DNA of 39,471 bases from Gemmatimonadota bacterium (GTDB lineage: Bacteria > Gemmatimonadota > Gemmatimonadetes > Gemmatimonadales > GWC2-71-9): contig QHTK01000076.1 of NCBI GenBank assembly GCA_003220795.1, positions 1-39,471 of the forward strand, given 5' to 3'. Shown in pieces: positions 8,089 to 16,488 of the stretch (within the stretch, counting starts at the first letter, position 1; the number at the start of each line of letters is the position of its first letter). Under the pieces are notes generated by a model that was given only the letters and a program-made list of their open reading frames with translations, searched no databases and was not told where the DNA came from. Position numbers and translations under genes: made by a program.

Positions 8089-9365
8089 GCGGTCTTCTTC
8101 ACGATCTTGTTCGCCGTGTCCGCCGCTTGTTTCGCCGGGCGCACGCGCGCGCCGTCCTTCAGGTCGCGGATCGCCTGGTACGGCCCGGCGACGATCGTTT
8201 CGTCTTCCTTCAGGCCGTCGAGCACCTCGAAGTATTCGTCGCCGGCGATCCCGACCTTGACCGGCCGAAACGTGGCGGTCCCCTTGTTTACCACGAAGAC
8301 CCCCTCCGTTTCCTTCTTTTTGCGCGCGGTCGTGGTGTCCACCGGCCGATTCTCCGTGGACACCGGCTTGTTCTCGCGCACCGTGAGCGCGATGATCGGG
8401 ATCGAGAGCGCCTGCTTGCGCGTGTCGGTCACGATGCGGGCCGTGGCCGAGAGGTCTGGCCGCACGTCGCCGGGCGGGTTGGTCAAGGTGATCTCCACCT
8501 GGTAATCGACCGCCTGGGTGTTGGTGCCGGGCGCCGATGCCGCGGCCGTGAGGATCGCGCTGTTGGAGACCTTCGTGACACGCCCCCTGAACGTCGTGTC
8601 GGGGAAGGCGTCGATCGTCACCTCCACCGAGTCGCCCAGGTGCAGTCGCACCACGTCGGTCTCGTCCACGTTGACCTTCACCTGGATCACCGAAAGGTCG
8701 GAGATCGTCAGCAGCAGGCCGACGTCCTTCGAGAACGTTCCCGGGACGGCGACCTCCCCCTCTTCGACTGAGAGCCGGGTCACGCGGCCCGCCATCGGCG
8801 CCAGCAGCGTCGTCTTACGGAGGTTGTCGCTGGCCGAGCGCACCGCGGCGCGGGCCTGGTCCACCTGGCGCTGCGCGGCCGTCAGGTTCGCTTCCGCGAT
8901 GTCGAACGCCGTTTGGGCCTGCTCGAGCTGCTCCTGCGAGACCAGGTTGGGGTTCTGCGCGTGAAGCTCCTTGGTGCGCCCCAGTGCGCGGTCGGCCTGG
9001 TCGCGGTTGGCCTTGGCCTGCACGGCCGCCGCCTGCGACGACGCGAGGACCGCTTCGGACTGCTGCAAGTTCGCCTGGTAAATCGTCGGGTCGATCTGTA
9101 GCAAAAACTGCCCCTTGGTGACTAGGTCGCCCTCGCGCACCGCGATCCGGGTGATGCGCCCCGTGATATCGGCCGAGATGTCGACCTTCTTCTTCGGCTG
9201 GATCTTGCCGCTCGCGGTGACGGCGGCGACCAGGTCGCGACGGCTCGCCTTCTCGAAGCGGACCTCCGCGCCGCGGTCGCGCCGGGCGCCCGCGCTGATC
9301 ACCACGAGCCCCACGATCAGCACCGCCGCCCCGGCTCCCACCAGCACCTTGTTACGCTTGGACAT
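8085..9365 (-). CDS. MacA/HlyD-like periplasmic adaptor (membrane fusion protein)
   Basis: Adaptor of 426 residues that would bridge the inner-membrane ABC permeases and the outer-membrane TolC-like channel. An N-terminal membrane anchor is at about residues 8-26 ([19 protein letters not shown]). The lipoyl half-motif follows at about 50-95 ([20 protein letters not shown], then [18 protein letters not shown]). A coiled-coil hairpin rich in A, Q and E covers about 95-180, and the second lipoyl half is [20 protein letters not shown]. Beta-barrel and membrane-proximal domains follow. A charged, low-complexity stretch near residues 335-350 ([12 protein letters not shown]) interrupts the last domain. 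The ribosome-binding site GAGAGGA lies ten bases before the ATG. The gene is second in the operon, 18 bases after the TolC-like gene, and overlaps the ATPase gene by four bases. Confidence 0.94.
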   Translation of the reverse strand: MSKRNKVLVGAGAAVLIVGLVVISAGARRDRGAEVRFEKASRRDLVAAVTASGKIQPKKKVDISADITGRITRIAVREGDLVTKGQFLLQIDPTIYQANLQQSEAVLASSQAAAVQAKANRDQADRALGRTKELHAQNPNLVSQEQLEQAQTAFDIAEANLTAAQRQVDQARAAVRSASDNLRKTTLLAPMAGRVTRLSVEEGEVAVPGTFSKDVGLLLTISDLSVIQVKVNVDETDVVRLHLGDSVEVTIDAFPDTTFRGRVTKVSNSAILTAAASAPGTNTQAVDYQVEITLTNPPGDVRPDLSATARIVTDTRKQALSIPIIALTVRENKPVSTENRPVDTTTARKKKETEGVFVVNKGTATFRPVKVGIAGDEYFEVLDGLKEDETIVAGPYQAIRDLKDGARVRPAKQAADTANKIVKKTA

Positions 9366-9383
9366 GTCTGTGGCGTCCTCTCG

Positions 9384-10871
9384 TTACCGCAGCGGCCGGC
9401 CCACCGCCGCCTCGAGCGCGGCGACCGCCTTGTGATATTCGTAGACGGCGTTCACATAGTCGCTCTCCGCCCGCAGCTGCGCCACCTGCGCGTCCAGCAG
9501 CTCGAAAAACGTCCCCGAGCCGACGCGATAGCGCTCGGTGGCGAGCTGCAGCTGCTCGCGCGCCGCCGTGCGGTTCGTGTCCTGGATCGCGATGGTGCGG
9601 TAGGCGGTCGTGACGGTGAGGTATGCCTGGCTCACCTCCGTATGCACCTGGAGCCCGCGCGCCCGCACCGATTCCTCCAGGTCCTGCTGTTGCGCCTTCG
9701 CCTGCGACACCTGGAGCGGCTGGGAGAAGTTGCCCCACAACGGGATACTGACCGTGAGGCGCGCCTGGAACGGCTGCGGCGTAAAGTTGAACGGGTACGC
9801 CGCGTTCTGGTCGCGGATCGCCTGCGCCTGCTGCGGCGTGAAGGCGAACAGGTTGCTGCAGTTGCGTGCTGTCAGCGGCGGGTTCAAGCGCGCGAAGACC
9901 GAGTCGTTCTCGAACTGGCACTCCGCGATGTTGGCAGCGGCGTTGGCTTGCGCCGCCGCGATCGTCGGGTTGATGTCGGACAGCTTCTGCGTGAACCCCG
10001 ACCAGCTGGCTGACACGGAGACGCTCGGCGTGTACGCGCCCGTGGCGGCACGGACGCCCCAGCGGGCGGCGCCCTCGCGTGCCCGCAGCGCCTTGAGCGC
10101 CGGATTCTGACCCTCGGCCATCGTCAACAGGTCGCCGAGCTGCCACGCCGGCGTCTGGACCGCGAACGTGTCGGTGAGCTGCACCGTCGCGATGTCGGTC
10201 GGCGGCGTGACGCCGATCTGCTGGAACAGTCGCAGCTTCTCGAGCTGCAGCCCCGTCTCCGCCCGCAGCAAGGCGACCTCGGCCTGTCCCCGGGCTACCT
10301 GCGCCTGGCGGACATCGATCAGCGATGCGCGACCGACGTCGTACCGCGCCTGCGCGAGCTTGAGGAACTGCTCGTTGCGGTCGAGCTCCTTGCGGGCCAC
10401 GTCGGCGTTGTCGCGGGCCTGGAGCACGCTCAAGTACTGCTGCGTCACGCCGGTGATCAGATTCGACTCGGCGCCCGCTACGTCCGCGTCGGCGGCGCTC
10501 AATTGGGCGTGCTTCAGCGGAATCTGCGTGACCGTCTGTCCGTTCAGCGCCCAGTCGAGGAACAGGCCGTAGTTCGACGACAGCGTGGAAACGTTCTGCG
10601 AGAAGTTGGCCGTCAGAAACCGCTGTTGGCCGGACCCGGAGTAGCCGAGGCCGCCCGAGGCCGTGAGCGTGGGCAGGAACGTGCTGGACCACGCGTTCCG
10701 AGCCGCCCACCCGGCCGGGGCTCGGTCGTGCAGCGCCTGTCGGTAGAGCGGGTTGTGCGCGCGCGCCAGCGCCAGGGCGTCGGCGAGAGAGAGGTTCGCA
10801 GGGGCGGGTTGCTGGGTGACGGAGAGTGTCGGACAGACCGCGAGCCCGACGGACAACAGCAAGTGCTTCAT
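9384..10871 (-). CDS. TolC-family outer-membrane efflux protein, first gene of the ABC operon
   Basis: Outer-membrane channel of 495 residues. I place the start at ATG 10871 because MKHLLLSVGLAVCPTLSV is a clean signal peptide and AAGGGAA precedes it. The frame continues 17 codons upstream without a sensible leader. Two OEP repeats are visible: the first opens with NLSLADALALARAHNPLYRQ (about 25-45) and runs through long amphipathic helices such as ARYDVGRASLIDVRQAQ; the second includes RLTVSIPLWGNFSQPL and ATERYRVGSGTFFELLDAQV. Between the repeats is an insert with two cysteines (in AECQFENDSV and TARNCSNLF) about 23 residues apart, which may form a disulfide in the extracellular loop. As first gene of the operon it provides the exit duct for the adaptor and ABC permeases that follow. 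Confidence 0.94.
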   Translation of the reverse strand: MKHLLLSVGLAVCPTLSVTQQPAPANLSLADALALARAHNPLYRQALHDRAPAGWAARNAWSSTFLPTLTASGGLGYSGSGQQRFLTANFSQNVSTLSSNYGLFLDWALNGQTVTQIPLKHAQLSAADADVAGAESNLITGVTQQYLSVLQARDNADVARKELDRNEQFLKLAQARYDVGRASLIDVRQAQVARGQAEVALLRAETGLQLEKLRLFQQIGVTPPTDIATVQLTDTFAVQTPAWQLGDLLTMAEGQNPALKALRAREGAARWGVRAATGAYTPSVSVSASWSGFTQKLSDINPTIAAAQANAAANIAECQFENDSVFARLNPPLTARNCSNLFAFTPQQAQAIRDQNAAYPFNFTPQPFQARLTVSIPLWGNFSQPLQVSQAKAQQQDLEESVRARGLQVHTEVSQAYLTVTTAYRTIAIQDTNRTAAREQLQLATERYRVGSGTFFELLDAQVAQLRAESDYVNAVYEYHKAVAALEAAVGRPLR

Positions 10872-10892
10872 GAGGTTCCCTTGGACCGGTCG

Positions 10893-10908
10893 TGAGGTCG
10901 TCACCTCA
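10893..10908. promoter_or_regulatory. Short dyad just upstream of the ABC efflux operon
   Basis: TGAGGT and ACCTCA flank CGTC, giving a six-base perfect dyad 22 bases before the ATG of the TolC-like gene; an eight-base palindrome GACCGGTC lies next to it. The 128 bases 10872-10999 hold no gene and must contain the operon's promoter, but I could not recognise a convincing -35/-10 pair. The dyad could be a repressor operator or a small hairpin in the leader. This is weak evidence, since six-base dyads occur by chance in GC-rich sequence. Confidence 0.3.
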
Positions 10909-10981
10909 TACGCGGGCCGCACGTTACGGGTTTCGACTTGTGACTAGCGAGCTGGACTGCGCGGGAATCTAACCCCCAAAG

Positions 10982-11009
10982 CGCCTCCGGTCGAAGGGGT
11001 CAGGAGGCG
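10982..11009 (-). terminator. Possible terminator hairpin at the end of the hydrolase operon
   Basis: Bases 10982-10988 (CGCCTCC) pair exactly with 11003-11009 around a 14-base loop that includes the stop codon of the preceding minus-strand gene. On the minus strand the stem is followed by CTTTGGGGGTT, a poor U-tract. It could end transcription from the 11000-12354 gene pair before the efflux operon starts. The stem is only seven pairs long, so the call is tentative. Confidence 0.3.
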
Positions 11010-11656
11010 GGCGCGCGCTCCGCGGTGAGGCGGCGCGAGGGCACCTCGACCTTGAGCAGCCGGCCGGCACGGTCCAGCCAGAGCTGCACCACCCGCTCGG
11101 GACCAGCCGTCACCGTGACGTGGCGCAGCGACGCGGCGGCTCGATTCACCGTCGTGGCCTCGACCCCCAGGTCCTGGACCACCACGACCTCGCGGTGCCC
11201 GCCGCGCGGAAAGATCGCCGTCACCGATGTGGGATTCGGGGCCGCCCGCCACGCGGCGAGGAGGTACAGGACGAAGACCGAGTCGTCGAGCACGACGACG
11301 GGCGCCGGAGCCGGGAATTCCCGGGCGCGCTCGGTCAGACGCCCGAGCAGCCGCACCGTGAATCGACCGTGCGACAGCTGGCCCAGAACGCGGAGCGGCT
11401 CGCGCGGATCGGCCACGGAGAATTCGAGACTGGCCGGCAGCGAGTCCGCGCCGATCTCGAGGATCGGATTGAGGACCACGATGGGCCGGCTGCGGTCGTA
11501 CCGCACCGTGGACGCGAGCGTCCATCCCGCGCCGCCGCGGGCCGCCGTGAGCCGGAACGCCTCTCGGCCGATCTCCGCGGTATCTTGACGGATGAGGAAC
11601 GTGCCTTCGTCGAGCGGCGCCTGCAGCGCGAGCAGCGTGAGCAGCAGCGCGGTCAT
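11000..11656 (-). CDS. Exported protein of unknown function
   Basis: I do not recognise this 218-residue protein with confidence. A short hydrophobic N-terminus (MTALLLTLLALQAPLDEGTF) looks like a signal peptide cut near residue 14. The remainder alternates short beta strands: FLIRQDTAEIGREAFRL, ILEIGADSLPASLEFSV, GHREVVVVQDLGVEATTV, and a C-terminal VVQLWLDRAGRLLKVEVP. This beta-rich layout, with a final strand reading W-D..G.L.K.E.P, resembles exported DUF3108/DUF6134-like proteins of the periplasm, but that is similarity of pattern only. Its ATG overlaps the stop of the creatininase-family gene by four bases, so the two are co-transcribed and probably translated together. Nothing in the sequence links it to efflux. 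Confidence 0.75.
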   Translation of the reverse strand: MTALLLTLLALQAPLDEGTFLIRQDTAEIGREAFRLTAARGGAGWTLASTVRYDRSRPIVVLNPILEIGADSLPASLEFSVADPREPLRVLGQLSHGRFTVRLLGRLTERAREFPAPAPVVVLDDSVFVLYLLAAWRAAPNPTSVTAIFPRGGHREVVVVQDLGVEATTVNRAAASLRHVTVTAGPERVVQLWLDRAGRLLKVEVPSRRLTAERAPAS

Positions 11657-12354
11657 GGAGCCGGCGGGACCGGGGCGCCGAGGACTCGCGTCGCGATGCG
11701 CTCGTAAATCATCTTGTACAAGCGCTCGCCCTTTTCCCGAGTAGCGAGCGTCGGTCGCCCGAGCGAGCCGGGAGACCGTTCGGGAAGCGAGCGCATGGCA
11801 CCGCGATGGACGAAGTCCTGGGCGCGCTCCATGCGCACCAGCTGCGGCGCGAGGTAGAGCAGCAGCGAGGTGTCGAGCTCGCTGCCGTGCATCGGGCCGT
11901 CCGGGTCGGCGAGGTGGCCGCCGAAGTCGAGGGCGAACACGTCCACCGTGAATACCCGGGCGCGCCGCGTCCGCAGGGTCGAGAGCGCCTCCTGGTGCGG
12001 GTCGTGGCCGTGCGCCGTGAGGATGATGAACGCGTCGACGCCGGTCTGCTCCCAGGACCCGAGCAGATCGTTCATCCAGCGGTGCAGGGTCTTGCGGCGC
12101 ACCGTGGCGTTGCCGGCGTACGGCCGCTGGGTGGCGGTGTTCACGCCGTATTCGATCGTCGGGGCGCGCAGGATGTCGAAGCTGGCGGAGAGATCGTCGG
12201 CCAGCCGCTCGACGATGATCGTATCGCATCCCAACGGCAGGTGCGGCCCGTGTTGCTCGCAGGTGCCCACCGGCACCAGGAGGCGGGAATCGCGCTCGAG
12301 GATGAAGCGGACTTCGTCCGCCACTAGGGTCTTCAAATGACGCGGCGCCTTCAT
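11653..12354 (-). CDS. Creatininase-family metal-dependent amidohydrolase
   Basis: Predicted cytoplasmic hydrolase of 233 residues. The family uses two metal ions to open amide bonds (creatininase; also formamide hydrolases in flavin and F420-related pathways). The N-terminal motif VPVGTCEQHGPHLPLGCDT gives Glu33, His35 and Asp44, matching in number the Glu34, His36 and Asp45 metal ligands of creatininase. This supports the ATG at 12354 (MKAPRHLKTLV). Later motifs are ILTAHGHDPHQEAL in place of the common NGHGGN type, and MHGSELDTSLLLYLAPQLV in place of HAGE-ETS. The true substrate cannot be told. The gene is followed by an overlapping exported protein. Its first 18 bases overlap the first 18 of the divergent kinase gene, so one of the two starts may be annotated too far upstream. 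Confidence 0.9.
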   Translation of the reverse strand: MKAPRHLKTLVADEVRFILERDSRLLVPVGTCEQHGPHLPLGCDTIIVERLADDLSASFDILRAPTIEYGVNTATQRPYAGNATVRRKTLHRWMNDLLGSWEQTGVDAFIILTAHGHDPHQEALSTLRTRRARVFTVDVFALDFGGHLADPDGPMHGSELDTSLLLYLAPQLVRMERAQDFVHRGAMRSLPERSPGSLGRPTLATREKGERLYKMIYERIATRVLGAPVPPAP

Positions 12355-15300
12355 ATCCTGATCGCGGGCTGCGCCGCCGCCGTGGCGGTGGCGGAGTGGC
12401 TCCACGGGAACGCCGGGTCGTGGGCGTGGACTGCGGGGGTGGCGGGGCTCGCGACCGCTGGCTTGGCCGTGGTGCGCGGTCCTCGGACCATCGCTTCAGG
12501 CCTCGCCGCGCTGGCGTCTCTGCTGCTCGGCGTGGTCGTCGTCGCCGGCGTGCGCGAGGTGCGGCGGATCGAGTGCTGCTGGACCGAGGTCCGGGCAGAA
12601 CTCGTCCCTCGGGACTCGGCCGAGCTGCGTGGCGCGCTCGCGGCGGCGGTGGCCGAAGCCCGGCGCCTCGCCGCGCGCGGCATGAGGGCCGCCCTCCTGC
12701 CGCGGGACGCGGCCTTCGAGCAGCTCGAGGTTGCGATGGAGGCGCGGGGCCAAGCGCCGGGAGTGGAGCGCGGCGTCGTCATCCTCGGCGCCGACGGGGA
12801 GCCCGTCGCTTGGGCCGGCCGCCACCGGTTCGTCCCCACTCGGGACACGGTAGCCTCGAGCGACACATTGCGCGCCGTCATCACCCCATTCTACGTGTCG
12901 CTCGAGGCCCGGCGCCAGACACAGGCCGGCGGCACCGCCGTGGGATCGGTCCTGATCGACGCAGCGCCGGCTGCGCGCGACCGGGACGGGGCGGTGAGCG
13001 CACTGTTCGCGCGCCGCCATGGCGTGACGCTGCGATTCTACACTCCACACCTCGCCCCGGTCGACTCCACCGTCTTCGACTACACCACGCCCGACGGCCG
13101 CACGTTGTTCAGCGTGCAGCCGATCCCGCCGTCCCAGGGTGACGCGAAGCTCACCGCGTTGCATCGCGCCGCCGGGCGGGCCGGCGCGGCGCTCGCCGCG
13201 GCGCTCCTCTTCCTCTTTATGGTCGCGCCGCCGGGGCGGTCGCGGTGGCTGGTCGTCCTGGCCGCGGCCTGGTGTCTGATGCGGGCGCCGCTCGGCTCCG
13301 CGCTCGGGCTGGCGAGCCTGTTTTCGTCCGCCCTGTTCTATCGGCCAATGCTTGGCATGTTCAGCGCCTCCGCAGGGTCGCTCGTCGTACTGGGGCTCGT
13401 GCTGCTGCTCGCGGCGGCACTGCGGTGGCGTGGCGGGGTCGCGCGGCGCTGGTGGAGCTTGTCTGCGGCGGCGGTGCTCGTGCTCGCCGCTCCTTACGTG
13501 GTACGCTATTTCGGTCGCGGCATCGCGCCTCCCGCCGGCGGCGTGAGCTTCGGCTTGTGGATCTCGTGGCAACTCGCGGTGGCGGCGGCCAGCATGGCGC
13601 TGGTGGTTTGGGCGGCGGCCTTGGTGCGCGGCACCGCGGAGCCGCGCGGCGTTCCGTGGACTCTCCCCGCTGCCTGCGCGTGGGCGGTGCTCGCGGCGCT
13701 CGCCGGCCTGTGGCTGTGGCAGCCCTATGGCGCCTGGCCCGAGTGGTACACGTTCGTCTGGCTCCCGGCCCTGGTGGGTGTGCTGGTGCCGGCACCGAGT
13801 CGCTGGGCGGTGTGCGGCATCGCCACCGTTGCCGGCACGGCCGCCGCGCTCGTCACCTGGGGCGCGGCGGTCGAAGGTCGTCTCGGTCTCGCCGAGCGTG
13901 ACGCCGCGGGGTTGGGTCGCGCGGACGACCCGCCTGCGGTTGCGCTGCTCGAGCGCATGGGTCACGAGTTGCCAGTGCCCGCGCCGCGCACGGCAGGAGA
14001 GCTGTACGCACTCTGGCTCAAGTCGCCTCTCGCCGGCGAGGACTATCCCGCGAGTCTCGCGGTCTGGACACGCACCGGCGACCCCGTGGCCGAGCTCCGT
14101 CTGGCGCGGCTCGACCTGCCGCCCCCGCTAGTGGCTGCTCTGGTACGCTCTCCCGAGACGCGGAACGGCCCGCGCGTTGAGCGCCTGCCGCGCGTGCCGG
14201 GTGTTCACAATGTGCTCGTCGCGCCGCTCCCGTCGGGCGACGTGCTCACCGTGGGCGTGGGTCCCCGCACGCTGCTCATCCCGGCGGACCGTGTGGCGCA
14301 GTTTCTCCAGGGCGAGGTCGGCGCGGGACTCCCATACGTCCCCTCGTTGTCGCTCCCGAGCCCCGGCCCGCCGGCCGAGAGCGCTCGGGTCATCTGGACG
14401 CGCACCGGATGGTCGGTGCGAGGCGAGCGGCGCGTCGAGCTGCCCGACGGTGTGCGGCACCTCCACCTGCGGGTCGACCTCCAGCCGCGGGCGTTGCTGG
14501 TGCGCGGCGCTCTGGTCGTCGTCCTGGACGCGGTGCTGCTCGGCGCGGTCTGGCTCGCCAGCCTGTTACTCGTCGACGGGGGGCGACCGCGGCTGCCGCC
14601 CGTTCTCGCGGCGCTCCGCACCAGTTACCGGGTGCGGCTCACCGCCACACTGGCCGGCTTTTTCGTGGTGCCGGTGATGGCGTTCGCACTGTGGAGCTTT
14701 GCGCAGCTCCGTGACGATGCCCGCCAGGACGGCGACCTGCTCATCCGTCAGACCCTGCGCGACGCCGCCACCACGGCGGGCGCCTCCGTGTCGGACCGGG
14801 CGACCAACGTCGATCGCGCGATCAGCGAGCTCGCTAACCGGCTCGATGCCGACCTCTGGCTGTATCAGGACGGCGTGTTGACCGCGACCAGCGCACCGGT
14901 GCTCGATGAGCTCGGGCTGGCGGATCCGTTCCTCGCTCCGGACGTGTTCGTGCGGTTGGCCCTGCGTGACGAGCTGGAAGTCAGCGCCGACGGGAGCACC
15001 GCCGGACGACCGGTGCGGGTGGGGTATAGGGTGGTGGTGGCCGGCGCGCCGCGGGCGCAGGCGATTCTCGCCGCGCCGCAGCTGGTGGACGACGAGCGCG
15101 TCCGCCAGCCGCTCGAGGATCTGACGCTCGCCCTGGTCCTCGCCATTCTGGTCGGTCTGGTCGCCGCGGTCACGCTCGCCGGCGTGGTGGCGCGCGGCCT
15201 CGCCAGCCCGGTGGCCGCCCTGCGGGATGCCGCGGTCGCGCTGGGCCAGAGCGCGCCGCTGCCCGCGTTTCCGCCCGGGGCGCTGCGCGAGTTCCAGCCG

Positions 15301-16404
15301 GTCATGTCGGCGTTCGAGCGCATGGCGGCGGACGTGCACAAGAGCCAGGCGGCGCTGGAGGAGGCGCGCCACCGGACGGCCCAGGTGCTCGCGAACGTCG
15401 CGACCGGCGTGATCGCCGTGGACGAGGAGTTGCGCGTGACGATGGCCAATCCCCGCGCGGCGGACCTGCTCGGGACACAGCTCGAGCCCGGCAACTTGCT
15501 CCCCCGGACGGCGTCGTCCGAGTGGCTCCCCGTATGGAACGCGGTGAGCGAGTTCCTCGCCGCCGGTACGGGCGCAGGGCGCGAGGGAGAGCGCATCGCG
15601 GAGCGCGAGTTCGACGTGGGGGGGCGACAGATCCGCGTGCAGATTGCGTCGCTCGGGCCTTCGCCTGACGGCTGCGTCGTCGCGCTGGACGACGCCACCG
15701 CGTTCACGCGGGCCGCGCGCGTGTTGGCGTGGGGCGAGATGGCGCGCCAGGTGGCGCACGAAATCAAGAACCCGCTGACGCCGATCCGCCTCGGCGTGCA
15801 GCATCTGCAACGGGCCCGTGCCGAGGGCCGGACCCGCGATTTCGACGCCACGTTGCAGGACACGGCGGCGCGGATCCTGGCCGAGATCGATCGGCTGGAC
15901 GCGATCGCACGCGCGTTCTCCCGGTTTGCGTCGCCGCAGGCGGAACAGCTGCCGCTCGAGCCCGTGGACCTGTTCGCCGCCGCCCGCGAGGTCGTGCAGC
16001 TGTACGCGCTGGGCGGTACGGAGGCACCGACCCGCTTCGAAATGGCGGGTGAGGCGGGCACGCCGGCGCTGGCCCGCCGGGACGAAGTGAAAGAGGTGCT
16101 CGTCAACCTGCTCGAGAACGCGCGCAATGCCGGGGCGCGCCGCGTCACGGTGCGCGTGTCCGAGAGCGGCCGGCGGCTGGCCGTCGAGGACGACGGGCGC
16201 GGCATTCCCGCGGACGCGCTGCCGCGCGTCTTCGAGCCGGCGTTCTCCACAACGTCGAGCGGCGCGGGGCTCGGGCTCGCCATCGCGAAGCGCCTGATCG
16301 AGAGCTGGGGCGGAACGATTGCACTCGCGAGCCCTGCCGGAGGCGGAACTACGGTCACGATCACGTTTCAGGCCGCCCCCACCCCCGCCGCGGCGCGCGT
16401 CTGA
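12337..16404 (+). CDS. Very large NtrY-like membrane histidine kinase
   Basis: Sensor histidine kinase of 1355 residues. Residues 1-75 hold membrane segments, followed by a soluble domain (about 75-275). A polytopic block follows (about 278-510), then a second soluble domain (about 515-715). Two further membrane segments (about 718-746 and 763-790) enclose a third extracytoplasmic part, before a last segment and HAMP domain (about 930-1005). A PAS-like domain (about 1011-1125, VLANVATGVIAVDEELRV) precedes the kinase core. The phospho-acceptor is His1141 in MARQVAHEIKNPLTPIRLGV. The ATP site has NLLENARNAGA, VEDDGRGIP and GAGLGLAIAKRLIESWGG. The HEIKNPLTPI box is characteristic of NtrY. NtrY proteins are usually about half this length; the extra N-terminal half is unusual. 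No response regulator is adjacent, so its partner lies elsewhere. Confidence 0.93.
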   Translation: MTRRLHILIAGCAAAVAVAEWLHGNAGSWAWTAGVAGLATAGLAVVRGPRTIASGLAALASLLLGVVVVAGVREVRRIECCWTEVRAELVPRDSAELRGALAAAVAEARRLAARGMRAALLPRDAAFEQLEVAMEARGQAPGVERGVVILGADGEPVAWAGRHRFVPTRDTVASSDTLRAVITPFYVSLEARRQTQAGGTAVGSVLIDAAPAARDRDGAVSALFARRHGVTLRFYTPHLAPVDSTVFDYTTPDGRTLFSVQPIPPSQGDAKLTALHRAAGRAGAALAAALLFLFMVAPPGRSRWLVVLAAAWCLMRAPLGSALGLASLFSSALFYRPMLGMFSASAGSLVVLGLVLLLAAALRWRGGVARRWWSLSAAAVLVLAAPYVVRYFGRGIAPPAGGVSFGLWISWQLAVAAASMALVVWAAALVRGTAEPRGVPWTLPAACAWAVLAALAGLWLWQPYGAWPEWYTFVWLPALVGVLVPAPSRWAVCGIATVAGTAAALVTWGAAVEGRLGLAERDAAGLGRADDPPAVALLERMGHELPVPAPRTAGELYALWLKSPLAGEDYPASLAVWTRTGDPVAELRLARLDLPPPLVAALVRSPETRNGPRVERLPRVPGVHNVLVAPLPSGDVLTVGVGPRTLLIPADRVAQFLQGEVGAGLPYVPSLSLPSPGPPAESARVIWTRTGWSVRGERRVELPDGVRHLHLRVDLQPRALLVRGALVVVLDAVLLGAVWLASLLLVDGGRPRLPPVLAALRTSYRVRLTATLAGFFVVPVMAFALWSFAQLRDDARQDGDLLIRQTLRDAATTAGASVSDRATNVDRAISELANRLDADLWLYQDGVLTATSAPVLDELGLADPFLAPDVFVRLALRDELEVSADGSTAGRPVRVGYRVVVAGAPRAQAILAAPQLVDDERVRQPLEDLTLALVLAILVGLVAAVTLAGVVARGLASPVAALRDAAVALGQSAPLPAFPPGALREFQPVMSAFERMAADVHKSQAALEEARHRTAQVLANVATGVIAVDEELRVTMANPRAADLLGTQLEPGNLLPRTASSEWLPVWNAVSEFLAAGTGAGREGERIAEREFDVGGRQIRVQIASLGPSPDGCVVALDDATAFTRAARVLAWGEMARQVAHEIKNPLTPIRLGVQHLQRARAEGRTRDFDATLQDTAARILAEIDRLDAIARAFSRFASPQAEQLPLEPVDLFAAAREVVQLYALGGTEAPTRFEMAGEAGTPALARRDEVKEVLVNLLENARNAGARRVTVRVSESGRRLAVEDDGRGIPADALPRVFEPAFSTTSSGAGLGLAIAKRLIESWGGTIALASPAGGGTTVTITFQAAPTPAAARV

Positions 16405-16488
16405 CTTGGTGACCGGGCTCACGCCCGCACATGGCGGAATTCACGAACATTGTTACCCTTGTCACCGGCACCATCCTCGGGGAGAACC

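Noticed and set aside
14566..16422. Minus-strand open frame of 618 codons opposite the histidine kinase
   Set aside because: Shadow frame without motifs; the plus strand has an intact kinase core over the same bases.
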